Part shown: positions 12,849 to 29,151 of the stretch, piece by piece
Layout: every line of letters begins with the position of its first letter
Numbering within the stretch: position 1 is the first letter of the stretch
Program-made: the position numbers and the translations under genes
From: Tillandsia leiboldiana
Lineage: Eukaryota; Streptophyta; Magnoliopsida; Poales; Bromeliaceae
DNA length: 64,000 nucleotides
Assembly (NCBI GenBank): GCA_029204045.2
Contig: CM055065.1
Coordinates: 46,169,156 to 46,233,155, forward strand
Direction of reading: 5' to 3'
Notes under the pieces: model-generated
The model's input: the letters and a program-made list of their open reading frames with translations, nothing else
What the model was told of the DNA's origin: nothing
Databases searched by the model: none

Positions 12849-12867
12849 GATACATGTACAGTGTATC
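12849..12867 (+). other. Conserved stem-loop H1 (LTR B copy)
   Basis: GATACA and TGTATC pair around a 7-nt loop, framed by CCCACTG upstream and CTCACAC downstream. The same frame surrounds a differently sequenced stem in LTR G (50045-50070). Confidence 0.65.
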
Positions 12868-13083
12868 TCACACTCCCTGGGTGACCATTTTTCAGGTCGA
12901 TCGGGTGCTGGGATGTCGGGACGGGTTGGTGAGGTTTCGTGTTAGCAAGTGACCCTTGGCAGCCGCTACTTTTATTTATTCCGCAGATTTTGTAAAAAGA
13001 TTTATAATCATAACTTGTTGTAATTAATTGTTTAGTTATACGTAGTTTAGTTACTCTGATGTTGTTGCAAAAGCTTAGCCGTG

Positions 13084-13135
13084 CATATATAGAAAAGGCT
13101 CAATTCCAAGGGGGATTGGGACTCTTCTATATATG
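13084..13135 (+). other. Conserved hairpin H2 (LTR B copy)
   Basis: Outer stem CATATATAGAA with TTCTATATATG, inner stem CAATTCC with GGGATTG including one wobble pair, followed by GGCGGTCTGT. Confidence 0.7.
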
Positions 13136-13220
13136 TGGCGGTCTGTCATGCCCTGGCTGTTTTCAAACTCTGATTTAAAAAAAAAAAAAATTTAGACGCT
13201 GTTTTTCGAACTCGGGACGT

Positions 13221-13240
13221 GAGAGAGAGAGAGAGAGAGA

Positions 13241-13310
<70 letters not shown>
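13221..13310. repeat. (GA)n then (TA)n microsatellite
   Basis: About 22 bp of GA followed, after a short TG, by uninterrupted TA to 13310. It separates the end of LTR B from a MITE. Confidence 0.97.
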
Positions 13311-13314
<4 letters not shown>

Positions 13315-13554
13315 CCGGCTACTATACTTTTAAGAGTAAAATTCTTTTGTACTCATAAGTTTTCATCTATTGGATGAAGGAATGTGCGGCTAGAATTATA
13401 GTAGTCCCTAGAATTTATACTATTTCTCCAACAACCTAGTAAACCCTAGGGGGACCACTATCATCCTAACCGCACATTACTTCATCCAAGGGTAAAAAAG
13501 TTATGAGTATAAGTATAAATGGGTTTATACTCATAAGAGTATAGTAGCCATACG

Positions 13555-13555
<1 letters not shown>
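13311..13555. mobile_element. MITE (245 bp) inside an AT microsatellite
   Basis: The left end GGGTCCGGCTACTATAC... and the inverted right end GCGTATGGCTACTATAC... form terminal inverted repeats of roughly 28 bp with a few mismatches. The inner sequence is also foldback: GTACTCATAAG and GGATGAAG...ATGTGCGGCTA recur inverted on the right side. Flanks are TA repeats, so a TA-type duplication is possible but cannot be proven. It has no coding capacity. Confidence 0.8.

Positions 13556-13635
<80 letters not shown>
13556..13635. repeat. (AT)n microsatellite
   Basis: About 80 bp of pure AT between the MITE and the first LTR of the tandem array. Confidence 0.98.
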
Positions 13636-13639
<4 letters not shown>

Positions 13640-14427
13640 AGAATTCGAATTTTTATAAATAAATAAAAAGGAGAATAATAACAAGTCAAGTTGAATTTGG
13701 ATCATGAAAAGCACAAGTAGCCAAATTGCCCCTTTTCTGCAGTGTAAATTGCACAATTAATGGGCCAGAAATATCACCTTTCAATCCGAGCCTGATCTCG
13801 AAGATCCGAGACCACGAGTGAGATCGTCTCGTCGAACTGAGTGAAAACCATATTGAACTTGTTCAGATCTGACGGTCGGATCTCCCTGAAATCGGCGTTG
13901 AAGCCGGCGGGACCCACGACTTAAGTCGCGGGTACAAGTGAACAGTAAACCCTATTTTCGAGCCCCCTTCGCGCCAACATTGGCCAATCTACTATTTGGA
14001 CTCCTAATACAGTGATTCGAGTAGTCAATTCTAGCTATTTTCGATGTTCTGAACGCAATGGCGCAGTCGAAAATTCTGTTTGACGACTCTGGAATCTCGA
14101 AAAGCGCAAAAACTGTATTTTGACACAGTTATTATGGACCGAGATTTTATCCGGGCAGTTTCGTGAAAATCAGAGATCCCTACCTGATAGGTCTCGTCGA
14201 GCCGGACGTCATGGCGCAGTCCATTTTCCGTTTCGGCGACCGGATCGCCTCAAAAAGCGTGAAATACGGGGAAAAAGTGGCTTTTTGCACATAAAACCCT
14301 ACATTTTATGTATCGATTTGCATGCCACTCCCTAGTGGAGGGACCTAAGTGAGAGAGAAGTATCCTGGGATGGACTTAACCCTAGATATGGAGAAATGGA
14401 GGACTAAATTGCAAGTTGACATTACCC

Positions 14428-14434
14428 TATATAA
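14428..14434 (+). promoter_or_regulatory. LTR promoter TATA box
   Basis: TATATAA within CCCTATATAAGC, about 0.8 kb from the LTR start, followed about 30 bp later by an AAACCCTA-containing leader. Identical at 19269-19275 and 24110-24116. It would place the start of R near 14460 and leave more than 3 kb of R/U5. The first downstream ATG (14583) opens a frame of only eight codons. Confidence 0.6.
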
Positions 14435-17265
14435 GCATGCAAGCCCGAGCTAGGTTTTCCAAGAAACCCTAGACCCTCAGCCCACAGCCGCAGTTCCTAA
14501 CCACATTCCCCTCTTCTGCCGCATTCCCCGGAGCTAGCCGCATCGGCCGCCGCCTCCCCCGTCGCCGGAGAAGAGAGCAACCATGGAAGCTTGGCTCTCG
14601 GGCTGTTGAAGAGGAGGGTACTCGGGAAGTCCCTAGGCGACCCAGACCTGGTCTGGGGAGTCCCTAACGAAGCCACATCCGAGTGGAGGTGAACCCGAGG
14701 CCCGCCGCCGCCGCGCGCCGCCGCGGGCGGACCTCTTCTTCCTCCACTCTCCGGCGAGGTAAGTTCTTGAAACTTTCCTTTGCTTTCGGGCTTTTGGGCA
14801 TGACCACAAGACTCCTGACACTGGGAGAAATCGATCGGATGCAGGCAGAGCCGGCGCCGCCGACCCGATCGCCGGCGGGAGCCATCCCATCAAATTATCG
14901 TCTTCTCGGTCGACATCAGCGCCGCCGTGATCCGGCCGTCCAACTAATGATCAGCACCGTTGGATCTGGTCCCCGTGACGACTGCAACCTCCCCACAAAA
15001 CCCGAGGGTGATCGGACAAGGATCCCTCTCGCGCGGCCGAGCCCTAGAATCGGGAGAATTGACCCATCGCCGGAATCCCTCCGTCCGGCGCCGTCGCTCG
15101 TCCCCATCGCCGGCCATCACCACCAGAAGGTTCCTGGCACCACCAGGAAACCTTTGATCCAAGTCGCACCGGCCCGGAGTCCCACGGCCGGAATCCGCCA
15201 TTGTTGACCGTCGGAGCTCCACCAAGCTCCGCCGCCGCGCGTCGCCGGCGACCCCAGACCTCCGGAAACGGTGCAGGTAGGCCTCTCTCATCATTTCGTG
15301 ACCAATGGTGGTGTTGCATGGGAATCCTAACGTCGGGTTCTTGATTCCCGCAGTTGCACCCGAAACCATCTTCTCGGGCTCATCTCCGACCGCCGCCGCC
15401 TCCGGCCGCCGGGGCTCGACCCCACATGGACCCGAGACCTCCTGGGGACCTCCTCTAACCTGTGCTCGCCTTGGTTCCAGGTCTGGACCAGTGTTGCTCC
15501 AAGAACACCAACCCGAGCCCTAGCCCGAGTTCAAGCCTTGCTCCGGCAAGCCCTCCGGCCGGCCTCCGACGCGCACAAGGTGAGCCTCACTGTCCCTAGA
15601 CCATGTTGATCACCATGCTCTAGCTAACTTTGGTTTAGATCGAATATATGTTAAGATTAAACATAGTTGTAACTTGGACCTTTAAAGATCATGAGCCAAC
15701 TTTGTTCTCGGGACCCTTGCCAGCCCAAACTTGTGAGCACGGGCTCCGTCGCGACGTAATGGACGCGCTGGAATTTACAGCGTCGTCATTGGATCCCCGG
15801 ATTTCAAGAACAAGCTGAAATAGTCGATTAATTAAGGAATATAATGCAATTTTAAAAACATATTGGACTAAATTGTAAATTGGACTTGATAGCTGTCTTT
15901 AAACAGTGCATATACACCTGCTAGCCATTTTGTTAGAGTTCTGTAGACTCTCGTTGATCGGGAATCGGGTTTCATTCAATATATTGACGATATTGCCCCG
16001 TATTAGTGTCACGTCACTATGGTGTCGTCGGGATGGGTTGTGTGAGTCTATTACTGACCAGATCTCCTCATACAGGGCCCAGTTGTTCAGCACCTGCCAC
16101 CTAGTAGCTATGCGGGAGTTCGTAGATCTGCCTTCATCCAGGTGGGTTAGCTTCGGTCCGGGCTTGATCTATTCGGCCCTCTGGTTGCTTTAGTCCAGTC
16201 GGACACCCTTTTTTTTGACCAGCCTGCGAATTATATCGATACGACCTATGATGACTGCATATATATCACATGATCCCCTGATAGACATTGATTCTTTTAG
16301 ACTCATCATATATATATACCTGCTGATTTTATCTAGATTAGCCTTGATGATTGTATTGACATGCCCTATGATTAGTCCTGATAGATCTTGATCTACGTGA
16401 GACATATCTTGCGTACCTGTTTATCAGTTTTTATATTCTGATAGACCTTGATCTTCATGAGACATACCATATACATATCTGTTCATCAGCTTTTTCAGTA
16501 TATAGATCTGTATGATTTGATGGCACTTGTTGATTCCTGTCAGCCGATTTATTGTTGATATTCCGATATGCATGATTGATTGATCCTGATTGTTGGATAC
16601 TATTCGATATTCCGATATGCATGATTGATAGATACTACTTGATGTTCCGATATGCATGATAGATTCTGATCGACACGATAGATGATTCCCTGTTGGGATC
16701 TCGGCATGTTGCCGACTACCCGGTCACTAGACCGTGAGATTGATCATTATGACTTGCCATGCACTGCTGTACTTCACGAACATGGCCGGGGTAGCTCCCC
16801 GTGGAGATTGTTCTTTACCGGTAAAGTGGTCTGATGATAGACCCGTGAGCCCTCGACAAGGTTATGTCAGCCGAAAAAGATGCCGAACAGTGGCATTGCC
16901 TGAGGTTCTCTGAGACCAATATTGGCACATGATTGGATATTTGGTTTTCTACCTTTGACGCATTACTTTTACTCGTACTGTTGCTCAGTGTTCCAGCACT
17001 ATTATCTGTAGACATGCTTGTATCATTCGTAGTTCTTTATACATGATCCTTGTAGTTGACTTTGATTTCCGGCCTGCATGCTCTAAAGTTTTCATGATAG
17101 TTATCTCTGAGATACCCTGATTGTTCAGCATACTTACCTGCAGTTTTATTTCTGATTATTAGTAGACATCTATGTTTCCAGTTTTTCCTACAGATCTTTA
17201 CTATCCGCAGATTTTAGTACCCAGTAGGTACGATTAGCTATTTCTCGGCTCGTCATGCCCACTGG

Positions 17266-17283
17266 GATACACTCCGGTGTATC
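17266..17283 (+). other. Conserved stem-loop H1 (array copies)
   Basis: GATACAC-TCCG-GTGTATC, a 7-bp stem with a tetraloop, between CCCACTG and CTCACACCC. Also at 22107-22124 and 26948-26965. A second short pair, CACCC with GGGTG, follows at once. Confidence 0.7.
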
Positions 17284-17557
17284 TCACACCCTCGGGTGAC
17301 TGTTGTAGGTCCGTCGGGTGGTGAGATGTCGGGACGATCCAGTGAGCCTGTCACGATAGAGCTGTCCCCATGATTCTGGACAGAGTTGATTGAGATCCTT
17401 GATGATTTACACAGACTGTTATTTTCCGCATTTATTCCAGTTCTATTTGATTTAGACATTTAAAACTGATGATGTAATAACTTAATTTTGATTATTCCTG
17501 CTGACTAGATTAGTAGTTGTACTGAGATATCTGTCGCTGATTACTAGCCTAGCCGTG

Positions 17558-17604
17558 CATATATAGGGGAGTCTCTGTTCGCGGAACAGAGAGTTTCCTA
17601 TATG
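17558..17604 (+). other. Conserved hairpin H2 (array copies)
   Basis: Outer stem CATATATAGG with CCTATATGTG (10 bp, one wobble). A symmetrical 5/5 internal loop leads to inner stem CTCTGTTC with GAACAGAG (8 bp) and loop GCG. Also at 22399-22445 and 27240-27286. Followed by GGCGGTCTGTTACGCC. Confidence 0.75.
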
Positions 17605-17701
17605 TGTGGCGGTCTGTTACGCCTGTTTTACAAACTCTGATTTAATCAAAAAAAAAAAAAATTCAGACCTGATTTTTAAACTCGGGGCGTGACAGATTAG
17701 A

Positions 17702-17713
17702 TGGTATCGGAGC
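17702..17713 (+). other. Primer-binding site, initiator Met tRNA type
   Basis: TGGTATCGGAGC, one base from the common plant PBS TGGTATCAGAGC, seven bases after the LTR. Repeated at 22543-22554. Confidence 0.8.
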
Positions 17714-18465
17714 ATAGGTACACGGTACCTAGGAAAAGATGATTAGGAACTGGTTAGGATGAACCCTAGGATGACTTGTCACGAGATAGCGCTGGGTTTT
17801 GGCATAGCGATATGAAGCTTAAGTGTGTTTCATGTTCATGTTGTGGGGATCGTTGTTAGTACAGGGTTAGCCGCGGTCTTGGTTTCGACCGTGGGCTTGA
17901 TGTTTCGGTGGAGCCAGAGGGCTCAGATCAATTACAGTGCATGTGGTTGAAGGATTGACCACCGTTTGCCAGAGGTTGAACAAGTTATTAACCTTTCAGT
18001 ATTCTCGTGTCGTAATTCAGTGGCATGTGTGCCCGATGGTAATCCTGAATTTGGGTAGGATTTAAATTTTGGCCTATGTGTCAATTCTAATGAGATGTTA
18101 GTGAACGTTGGAATACAATGCTGAATTCTTGTTGTCAGGATGGCATTCATGACCTCGAGATGGTAGTGACCTTTGGTTATATCATCGGCATAGAGACTGT
18201 GTAGGGAGGTATGTGATGTACCTTCCGATGTGGGTGGTGTCCCCAACTAGTTGTTGGCGACAGATCTATGGTATTTCGCCTTTTGGTAAGCACGTTGGGC
18301 GGCCGACAACGTACTTCCGAAAGAACTGAGAAATACCTTGCCCTGTAATGGGGAATACTCAGATTGGGTCTAAATGAGTAGTCTGAGAGTTGTCAATATG
18401 TTTGTGACTGATTGTCACTATTGCAACCTGGTTTAATTAAGTTTCAGGGACGAAACTTCCTTTTT

Positions 18466-18476
18466 GGTGGGAGAGA
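18466..18476 (+). other. Polypurine tract
   Basis: GGTGGGAGAGA immediately before LTR 2 (and 23307-23317 before LTR 3), preceded by the conserved GGGACGAAACTTCC. Fits plus-strand priming. Confidence 0.8.
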
Positions 18477-21400
18477 TGTAAGAATTCGAATTTTTATAAA
18501 TAAATAAAAAGGAGAATAATAACAAGTCAAGTTGAATTTGGATCATGAAAAGCACAAGTAGCCAAATTGCCCCTTTTCTGCAGTATAAATTGCACAATTA
18601 ATGGGCCAGAAATATCACCTTTCAATCTGAGCTTGATCTCGAAGATCCGAGACCATGAGTGAGATCGTCTCGTCGAACTGAGTGAAAACCATATTGAACT
18701 TGTTCAGATCTGACGGTCGGATCTCCCTGAAATCGGCGTTGAAGCCGGCGGGACCCACGACTTAAGTCGCGGGTACAAGTGAACAGTAAACCCTATTTTC
18801 GAGCCCCCTTCGCGCCAACGTTGGCCAATCTACTATTTGGACTCCTAATACAGTGATTCGAGTAGTCAATTCTAGCTATTTTCGATGTTCTGAACGCAAT
18901 GGCGCAGTCGAAAATTCTGTTTGACGACTCTGGAATCTCGAAAAGCGCAAAAACTGTATTTTGACACAGTTATTATGGACCGAGATTTTATCCGGGCAGT
19001 TTCGCGAAAATCAGAGATCGCTACCTGATAGGTCTCGTCGAGCCGGACGTCATGGCTCAGTCCATTTTCCTTTTCGGCGACCGGATCGCCTCGAAAAGCG
19101 TGAAATACGGGGAAAAAGTGGCTTTTTGCACATAAAACCCTACATTTTATGTATCGATTTGCATGCCACTCCCTAGTGGAGGGACCTAAGTGAGAGAGAA
19201 GTATCCTGGGATGGACTTAACCCTAGATATGGAGAAATGGAGGACTAAATTGCAAGTTGACATTACCCTATATAAGCATGCAAGCCCGAGCTAGGTTTTC
19301 CAAGAAACCCTAGACCCTCAGCCCACAGCCGCAGTTCCTAACCACATTCCCCTCTTCTGCCGCATTCCCCGGAGCTAGCCGCATCAGCCGCCGCCTCCCC
19401 CGTCGCCGGAGAAGAGAGCAACCATGGAAGCTTGGCTCTCGGGCTGTTGAAGAGGAGGGTACTCGGGAAGTCCCTAGGCGACCCAGACCTGGTCTGGGGA
19501 GTCCCTAACGAAGCCGCATCCGAGTGGAGGTGAACCCGAGGCCCGCCGCCGCCGCGCGCCGCCGCGGGCGGACCTCTTCTTCCTCCACTCTCCGGCGAGG
19601 TAAGTTCTTGAAACTTTCCTTTGCTTTCGGGCTTTTGGGCATGACCACAAGACTCCTGACACTGGGAGAAATCGATCGGATGCAGGCAGAGCCGGCGCCG
19701 CCGACCCGATCGCCGGCGGGAGCCATCCCATCAAATTATCGTCTTCTCGGTCGACATCAGCGCCGCCGTGATCCGGCCGTCCAACTAATGATCAGCACCG
19801 TTGGATCTGGTCCCCGTGACGACTGCAACCTCCCCACAAAACCCGAGGGTGATCGGACAAGGATCCCTCTCGCGCGGCCGAGCCCTAGAATCGGGAGAAT
19901 TGACCCATCGCCGGAATCCCTCCGTCCGGCGCCGTCGCTCGTCCCCATCGCCGGCCATCACCACCAGAAGGTTCCTGGCACCACCAGGAAACCTTTGATC
20001 CAAGTCGCACCGGCCCGGAGTCCCACGGCCGGAATCCGCCATTGTTGACCGTCGGAGCTCCACCAAGCTCCGCCGCCGCGCGTCGCCGGCGACCCCAGAC
20101 CTCCGGAAACGGTGCAGGTAGGCCTCTCTCATCATTTCGTGACCAATGGTGGTGTTGCATGGGAATCCTAACGTCGGGTTCTTGATTCCCGCAGTTGCAC
20201 CCGAAACCATCTTCTCGGGCTCATCTCCGACCGCCGCCGCCTCCGGCCGCCGGGGCTCGACCCCACATGGACCCGAGACCTCCTGGGGACCTCCTCTAAC
20301 CTGTGCTCGCCTTGGTTCCAGGTCTGGACCAGTGTTGCTCCAAGAACACCAACCCGAGCCCTAGCCCGAGTTCAAGCCTTGCTCCGGCAAGCCCTCCGGC
20401 CGGCCTCCGACGCGCACAAGGTGAGCCTCACTGTCCCTAGACCATGTTGATCACCATGCTCTAGCTAACTTTGGTTTAGATCGAATATATGTTAAGATTA
20501 AACATAGTTGTAACTTGGACCTTTAAAGATCATGAGCCAACTTTGTTCTCGGGACCCTTGCCAGCCCAAACTTGTGAGCACGGGCTCCGTCGCGACGTAA
20601 TGGACGCGCTGGAATTTACGGCGTCGTCATTGGATCCCCGGATTTCAAGAACAAGCTGAAATAGTCGATTAATTAAGGAATATAATGCAATTTTAAAAAC
20701 ATATTGGACTAAATTGTAAATTGGACTTGATAGCTGTCTTTAAACAGTGCATATACACCTGCTAGCCATTTTGTTAGAGTTCTGTAGACTCTCGTTGATC
20801 GGGAATCGGGTTTCATTCAATATATTGACGATATTGCCCCGTATTAGTGTCACGTCACTATGGTGTCGTCGGGATGGGTTGTGTGAGTCTATTACTGACC
20901 AGATCTCCTCATACAGGGCCCAGTTGTTCAGCACCTGCCACCTAGTAGCTATGCGGGAGTTCGTAGATCTGCCTTCATCCAGGTGGGTTAGCTTCGGTCT
21001 GGGCTTGATCTATTCGGCCCTCTGGTTGCTTTAGTCCAGTCGGACACCCTTTTTTTTGACCAGCCTGCGAATTATATCGATACGACCTATGATGACTGCA
21101 TATATATCACATGATCCCCTGATAGACATTGATTCTTTTAGACTCATCATATATATATACCTGCTGATTTTATCTAGATTAGCCTTGATGATTGTATTGA
21201 CATGCCCTATGATTAGTCCTGATAGATCTTGATCTACGTGAGACATATCTTGCGTACCTGTTTATCAGTTTTTATATTCTGATAGACCTTGATCTTCATG
21301 AGACATACCATATACATATCTGTTCATCAGCTTTTTCAGTATATAGATCTGTATGATTTGATGGCACTTGTTGATTCCTGTCAGCCGATTTATTGTTGAT

Positions 21401-22535
21401 ATTTCGATATGCATGATTGATTGATCCTGATTGTTGGATACTATTCGATATTCCGATATGCATGATTGATAGATACTACTTGATGTTCCGATATGCATGA
21501 TAGATTCTGATCGACACGATAGATGATTCCCTGTTGGGATCTCGGCATGTTGCCGACTACCCGGTCACTAGACCGTGAGATTGATCATTATGACTTGCCA
21601 TGCACTGCTGTACTTCACGAACATGGCCGGGGTAGCTCCCCGTGGAGATTGTTCTTTACCGGTAAAGTGGTCTGATGATAGACCCGTGAGCCCTCGACAA
21701 GGTTATGTCAGCCGAAAAAGGTGCCGAACAGTGGCATTGCCTGAGGTTCTCTGAGACCAATATTGGCACATGATTGGATATTTGGTTTTCTACCTTTGAC
21801 GCATTACTTTTACTCGTACTGTTGCTCAGTGTTCCAGCACTATTATCTGTAGACATGCTTGTATCATTCGTAGTTCTTTATACATGATCCTTGTAGTTGA
21901 CTTTGATTTCCGGCCTGCATGCTCTACAGTTTTCATGATAGTTATCTCTGAGATACCCTGATTGTTCAGCATACTTATCTGCAGTTTTATTTCTGATTAT
22001 TAGTAGACATCTATGTTTCCAGTTTTTCCTACAGATCTTTACTATCCGCAGATTTTAGTACCCAGTAGGTACGATTAGCTATTTCTCGGCTCGTCATGCC
22101 CACTGGGATACACTCCGGTGTATCTCACACCCTCGGGTGACTGTTGTAGGTCCGTCGGGTGGTGAGATGTCGGGACGATCCAGTGAGCCTGTCACGATAG
22201 AGCTGTCCCCATGATTCTGGACAGAGTTGATTGAGATCCTTGATGATTTACACAGACTGTTATTTTCCGCATTTATTCCAGTTCTATTTGATTTAGACAT
22301 TTAAAACTGATGATGTAATAACTTAATTTTGATTATTCCTGCTGACTAGATTAGTAGTTGTACTGAGATATCTGTCGCTGATTACTAGCCTAGCCGTGCA
22401 TATATAGGGGAGTCTCTGTTCGCGGAACAGAGAGTTTCCTATATGTGTGGCGGTCTGTTACGCCTGTTTTACAAACTCTGATTTAATCAAAAAAAAAAAA
22501 AAATCAGACCTGATTTTTAAACTCGGGGCGTGACA
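18477..22535 (+). mobile_element. Array LTR 2 (4059 bp), shared by both units
   Basis: Same order as LTR 1 at +4841. It serves as 3' LTR of the first unit and 5' LTR of the second: a polypurine tract precedes it and a primer-binding site follows it. It shares variants with LTR 3, for example TCGGTCTGGGC near 20994 where LTR 1 has TCGGTCCGGGC. Confidence 0.93.
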
Positions 22536-23317
22536 GATTAGATGGTATCGGAGCATAGGTACACGGTACCTAGGAAAAGATGATTAGGAACTGGTTAGGA
22601 TGAACCCTAGGATGACTTGTCACGAGATAGCGCTGGGTTTTGGCATAGCGATATGAAGCTTAAGTGTGTTTCATGTTCATGTTGTGGGGATCGTTGTTAG
22701 TACAGGGTTAGCCGCGGTCTTGGTTTCGACCGTGGGCTTGATGTTTCGGTGGAGCCAGAGGGCTCAGATCAATTACAGTGCATGTGGTTGAAGGATTGAC
22801 CACCGTTTGCCAGAGGTTGAACAAGTTATTAACCTTTCAGTATTCTCGTGTCGTAATTCAGTGGCATGTGTGCCCGATGGTAATCCTGAATTTGGGTAGG
22901 ATTTAAATTTTGGCCTATGTGTCAATTCTAATGAGATGTTAGTGAACGTTGGAATACAATGCTGAATTCTTGTTGTCAGGATGGCATTCATGACCTCGAG
23001 ATGGTAGTGACCTTTGGTTATATCATCGGCATAGAGACTGTGTAGGGAGGTATGTGATGTACCTTCCGATGTGGGTGGTGTCCCCAACTAGTTGTTGGCG
23101 ACAGATCTATGGTATTTCGTCTTTTGGTAAGCACGTTGGGCGGCCGACAACGTACTTCCGAAAGAACTGAGAAATACCTTGCCCTGTAATGGGGAATACT
23201 CAGATTGGGTCTAAATGAGTAGTCTGAGAGTTGTCAATATGTTTGTGACTGATTGTCACTATTGCAACCTGGTTTAATTAAGTTTCAGGGACGAAACTTC
23301 CTTTTTGGTGGGAGAGA
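22536..23317 (+). mobile_element. Array internal region 2 (782 bp, noncoding)
   Basis: Nearly identical to 17695-18476 (one visible difference is TTTCGTCTTTTGG near 23116 against TTTCGCCTTTTGG). Same primer-binding site and polypurine tract, and no coding capacity. Confidence 0.9.
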
Positions 23318-27477
<4,160 letters not shown>

Positions 27478-27777
27478 CTGATCAATCGGGTGGCCTAAGT
27501 TGGGTTTCGCCTCATGTTGGGTTTTGCCTCGGAACAGAAAAGAACCAGTTCTTGATCCAATGCTTATTGTATGTTGATTATTTGATAGTGCACTTGATGA
27601 AATCTGAATATCTGAGCCTCCTTTATTTTATCTGATGCTGCTTTTTTGTTTCTTCGCCCCCTTCCCTCCCGCTTTGATTTGCTATTTGTTTTTTTACTCC
27701 TCAAATTTGTTGTTTTTAACTAACAAAACCAAATGTTGATTCCCTGTTTCTGACAGTGAATCAAGATTTGGTTGCAT

Positions 27778-28140
27778 TTCAAATTCACTTGCTATTTATT
27801 TTTCAATTTTCAAATTTCCTGTCTCTAATTAAAAGAACCAAAACCTTATTATCTATTTTTGTTTAACTAAAAAAGCCTACTATGACCTTGCTACTTGTGA
27901 TTGCTGTTGACGAAATTCACTTTCTAGATTTCTTTGTTTTCCTTTGCGATTCTTTGCTTTTGCTTCCTTGACTTCTTTGGTTGCTTTGTATTCCTTTGGG
28001 GGCAAATTCACTTGCTATTTATTTGTCGATTTTCAAATTTGTCGTCTCTAATTAAAAGAACCAAAACCTTATTATCTATTTTTGTTTAACTAAAATAGCC
28101 TACTATGACCTTGCTACTTGTGTTTGCTGTTAACGAAATT
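27778..28140 (+). repeat. Direct repeat pair, about 140 bp each
   Basis: About 27781-27925 and 28005-28140 share AAATTCACTTGCTATTTATT and CCTTATTATCTATTTTTG with few differences. They are noncoding and lie upstream of the RPA-like exon, possibly in an intron. Confidence 0.8.
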
Positions 28141-28246
28141 AATAACTGCTTTTAACATTATAATAATTGTAATTTGATCGGAATTAAATTATTATGTTAC
28201 TTACTTTATATTATTAATTGATATTATTACTATATTTGTTGTGAAA

Positions 28247-28645
28247 ATGTACAAATTAAATACTGTTGTTGAAGATTCAAGCGGTTCTACTAATTTCACT
28301 ATATTTGGGAAGTCGGCACAAGATCTTATTCGTATTCCAGCTAAAATTTTAGCTGCCTCATCTAGTTCCGATCAATTTACGCTTCCTCTTGTAATTAAAG
28401 CTATTATTGGGCAAGAGCATATTTTTCAAATTATACCCGACACACAGAGATTTAGGTCGAGCACTCTATCTTTTAAAGTACTAAAAATTTTCCCTCTAAA
28501 CTGTAATACCAAAGAGAAGTCTCCTGTGGTACAAAATTTATTCATCAAATGTGAAGAACAACTACAGTTCCATACTACTAACAAACAAATCAACAAAGAT
28601 TTATTTACAGAGATATCGCCAGATGTGAAAATTTCTTCCAGATAG
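28247..28645 (+). pseudogene. RPA1-like OB-fold exon of a Helitron (fragment)
   Basis: An open frame of about 130 residues from the ATG at 28247 resembles the C-terminal single-strand-DNA-binding OB fold of replication protein A large subunit. The pattern YKLNTVVEDSSGSTNFTIFG, then an acidic/aliphatic helix and IPAKIL, corresponds to the RPA1 stretch that follows its zinc ribbon. Plant Helitrons often carry such RPA1-like genes. No zinc ribbon, Rep or helicase lies upstream; only AT-rich sequence with repeats is there, so this is an isolated terminal exon. A short acidic frame (FDEADPSDKERK) near 28909 may be a further exon. It could instead be a captured host RPA1 fragment. Function today is doubtful. 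Confidence 0.6.
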
Positions 28646-29146
28646 TCTCACTATCATTTTATATTAAGAAGTATTTTAGATAAATTTGTATAAACATGTT
28701 TTTGTTCTTTTTTTAACTTTGACAAATATTTTTATAAGCAGCTCAGGATAATTTATTGATAACTTATCTGAAATACAATATTCTAAGAAACTTCGACTTA
28801 CGTAAGATATCTGATCTAAATTAGTTTTGCTACTTAATTATTTACTATTATATATATAATTATAATTTATTTATGATAACAATTTATTTATATTGATTGT
28901 AGATTTGATGAAGCAGACCCATCTGATAAAGAGAGGAAATGAAGAATTACCGATAGAGAGAACAAATGAAGAATTACCGGTTGTCCTACATGCAGTTTAC
29001 TTTTTAAATATTAGGTGTTTTCTTGAAAAAACTAATTTAAATTAAATGTAATATGTCTAACTATTTCTAACTTCGAAATGTAATGCATTATGTCTAAAAT
29101 ATATATAATTATTTCTTAGTTACCGCTGGTTAGTGCAGGTACTTAA

Positions 29147-29151
29147 CTAGT
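29147..29151 (+). other. Helitron 1 3' terminus CTAGT
   Basis: CTAGT after GGTACTTAA. The last T would be target sequence by the Helitron A/T insertion rule. Confidence 0.55.

Larger units (their letters stand above)
12083..13222 (+). mobile_element. LTR B, right part
   Basis: It resumes at the AGTAC duplication and continues the LTR order: CTTTACCGGTAAAG at 12372-12385, H1 stem at 12849-12867, H2 hairpin at 13084-13135, A-tract near 13179-13192, and an end reading CTCGGGACGTGA. The final CA expected of the LTR end is absent and the sequence runs directly into a (GA)n tract. Confidence 0.8.
13636..17694 (+). mobile_element. Array LTR 1 (4059 bp)
   Basis: U3 is about 0.8 kb with dyad GATCTGACGGTCGGATC near 13866 and palindrome CGACTTAAGTCG at 13917-13928. 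A TATA box follows at 14428-14434, then a leader with AAACCCTA motifs, a GC-rich centre (14,500-15,600) with splice-like AGGTAAGTT and CAGGT sites, TTTACCGGTAAA within 16813-16826, H1 at 17266-17283, H2 at 17558-17604, an A-tract at about 17648-17661 and the CGGGGCGTGACA end. The longest plus frame (174 residues from 14683) begins with GTG, has biased Pro/Arg composition and is not supported as a gene. Confidence 0.93.
17695..18476 (+). mobile_element. Array internal region 1 (782 bp, noncoding)
   Basis: It starts with a 7-nt spacer and a primer-binding site, and ends with GGGACGAAACTTCC and a polypurine tract. No gag, protease, RT or integrase similarity is visible in any frame; the longest frame is a 104-residue antisense one without recognisable motifs. 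Early bases (GAACCCTAGGATGACTT near 17760) resemble the gag-side leader of the element at 60874-62420, which suggests descent from a related chromovirus by loss of the coding part. Confidence 0.88.

Noticed and set aside
14683..15207. 174-codon plus frame repeated in all three array LTRs
   Set aside because: It starts with GTG, lies in the GC-rich LTR centre and has biased composition. Conservation reflects only the recent copying of the LTR.
17558..17661. Triple-helix (ENE-type) RNA stability element formed by H2 and the A-tract
   Set aside because: ENEs need U-rich internal loops opposite the A-tract. H2 loops are not U-rich, so only the general hairpin-plus-A arrangement is similar.
17932..18246. 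104-codon antisense frame in the array internal region
   Set aside because: No gag or pol motif, antisense to the element and identical only because the units are recent copies.
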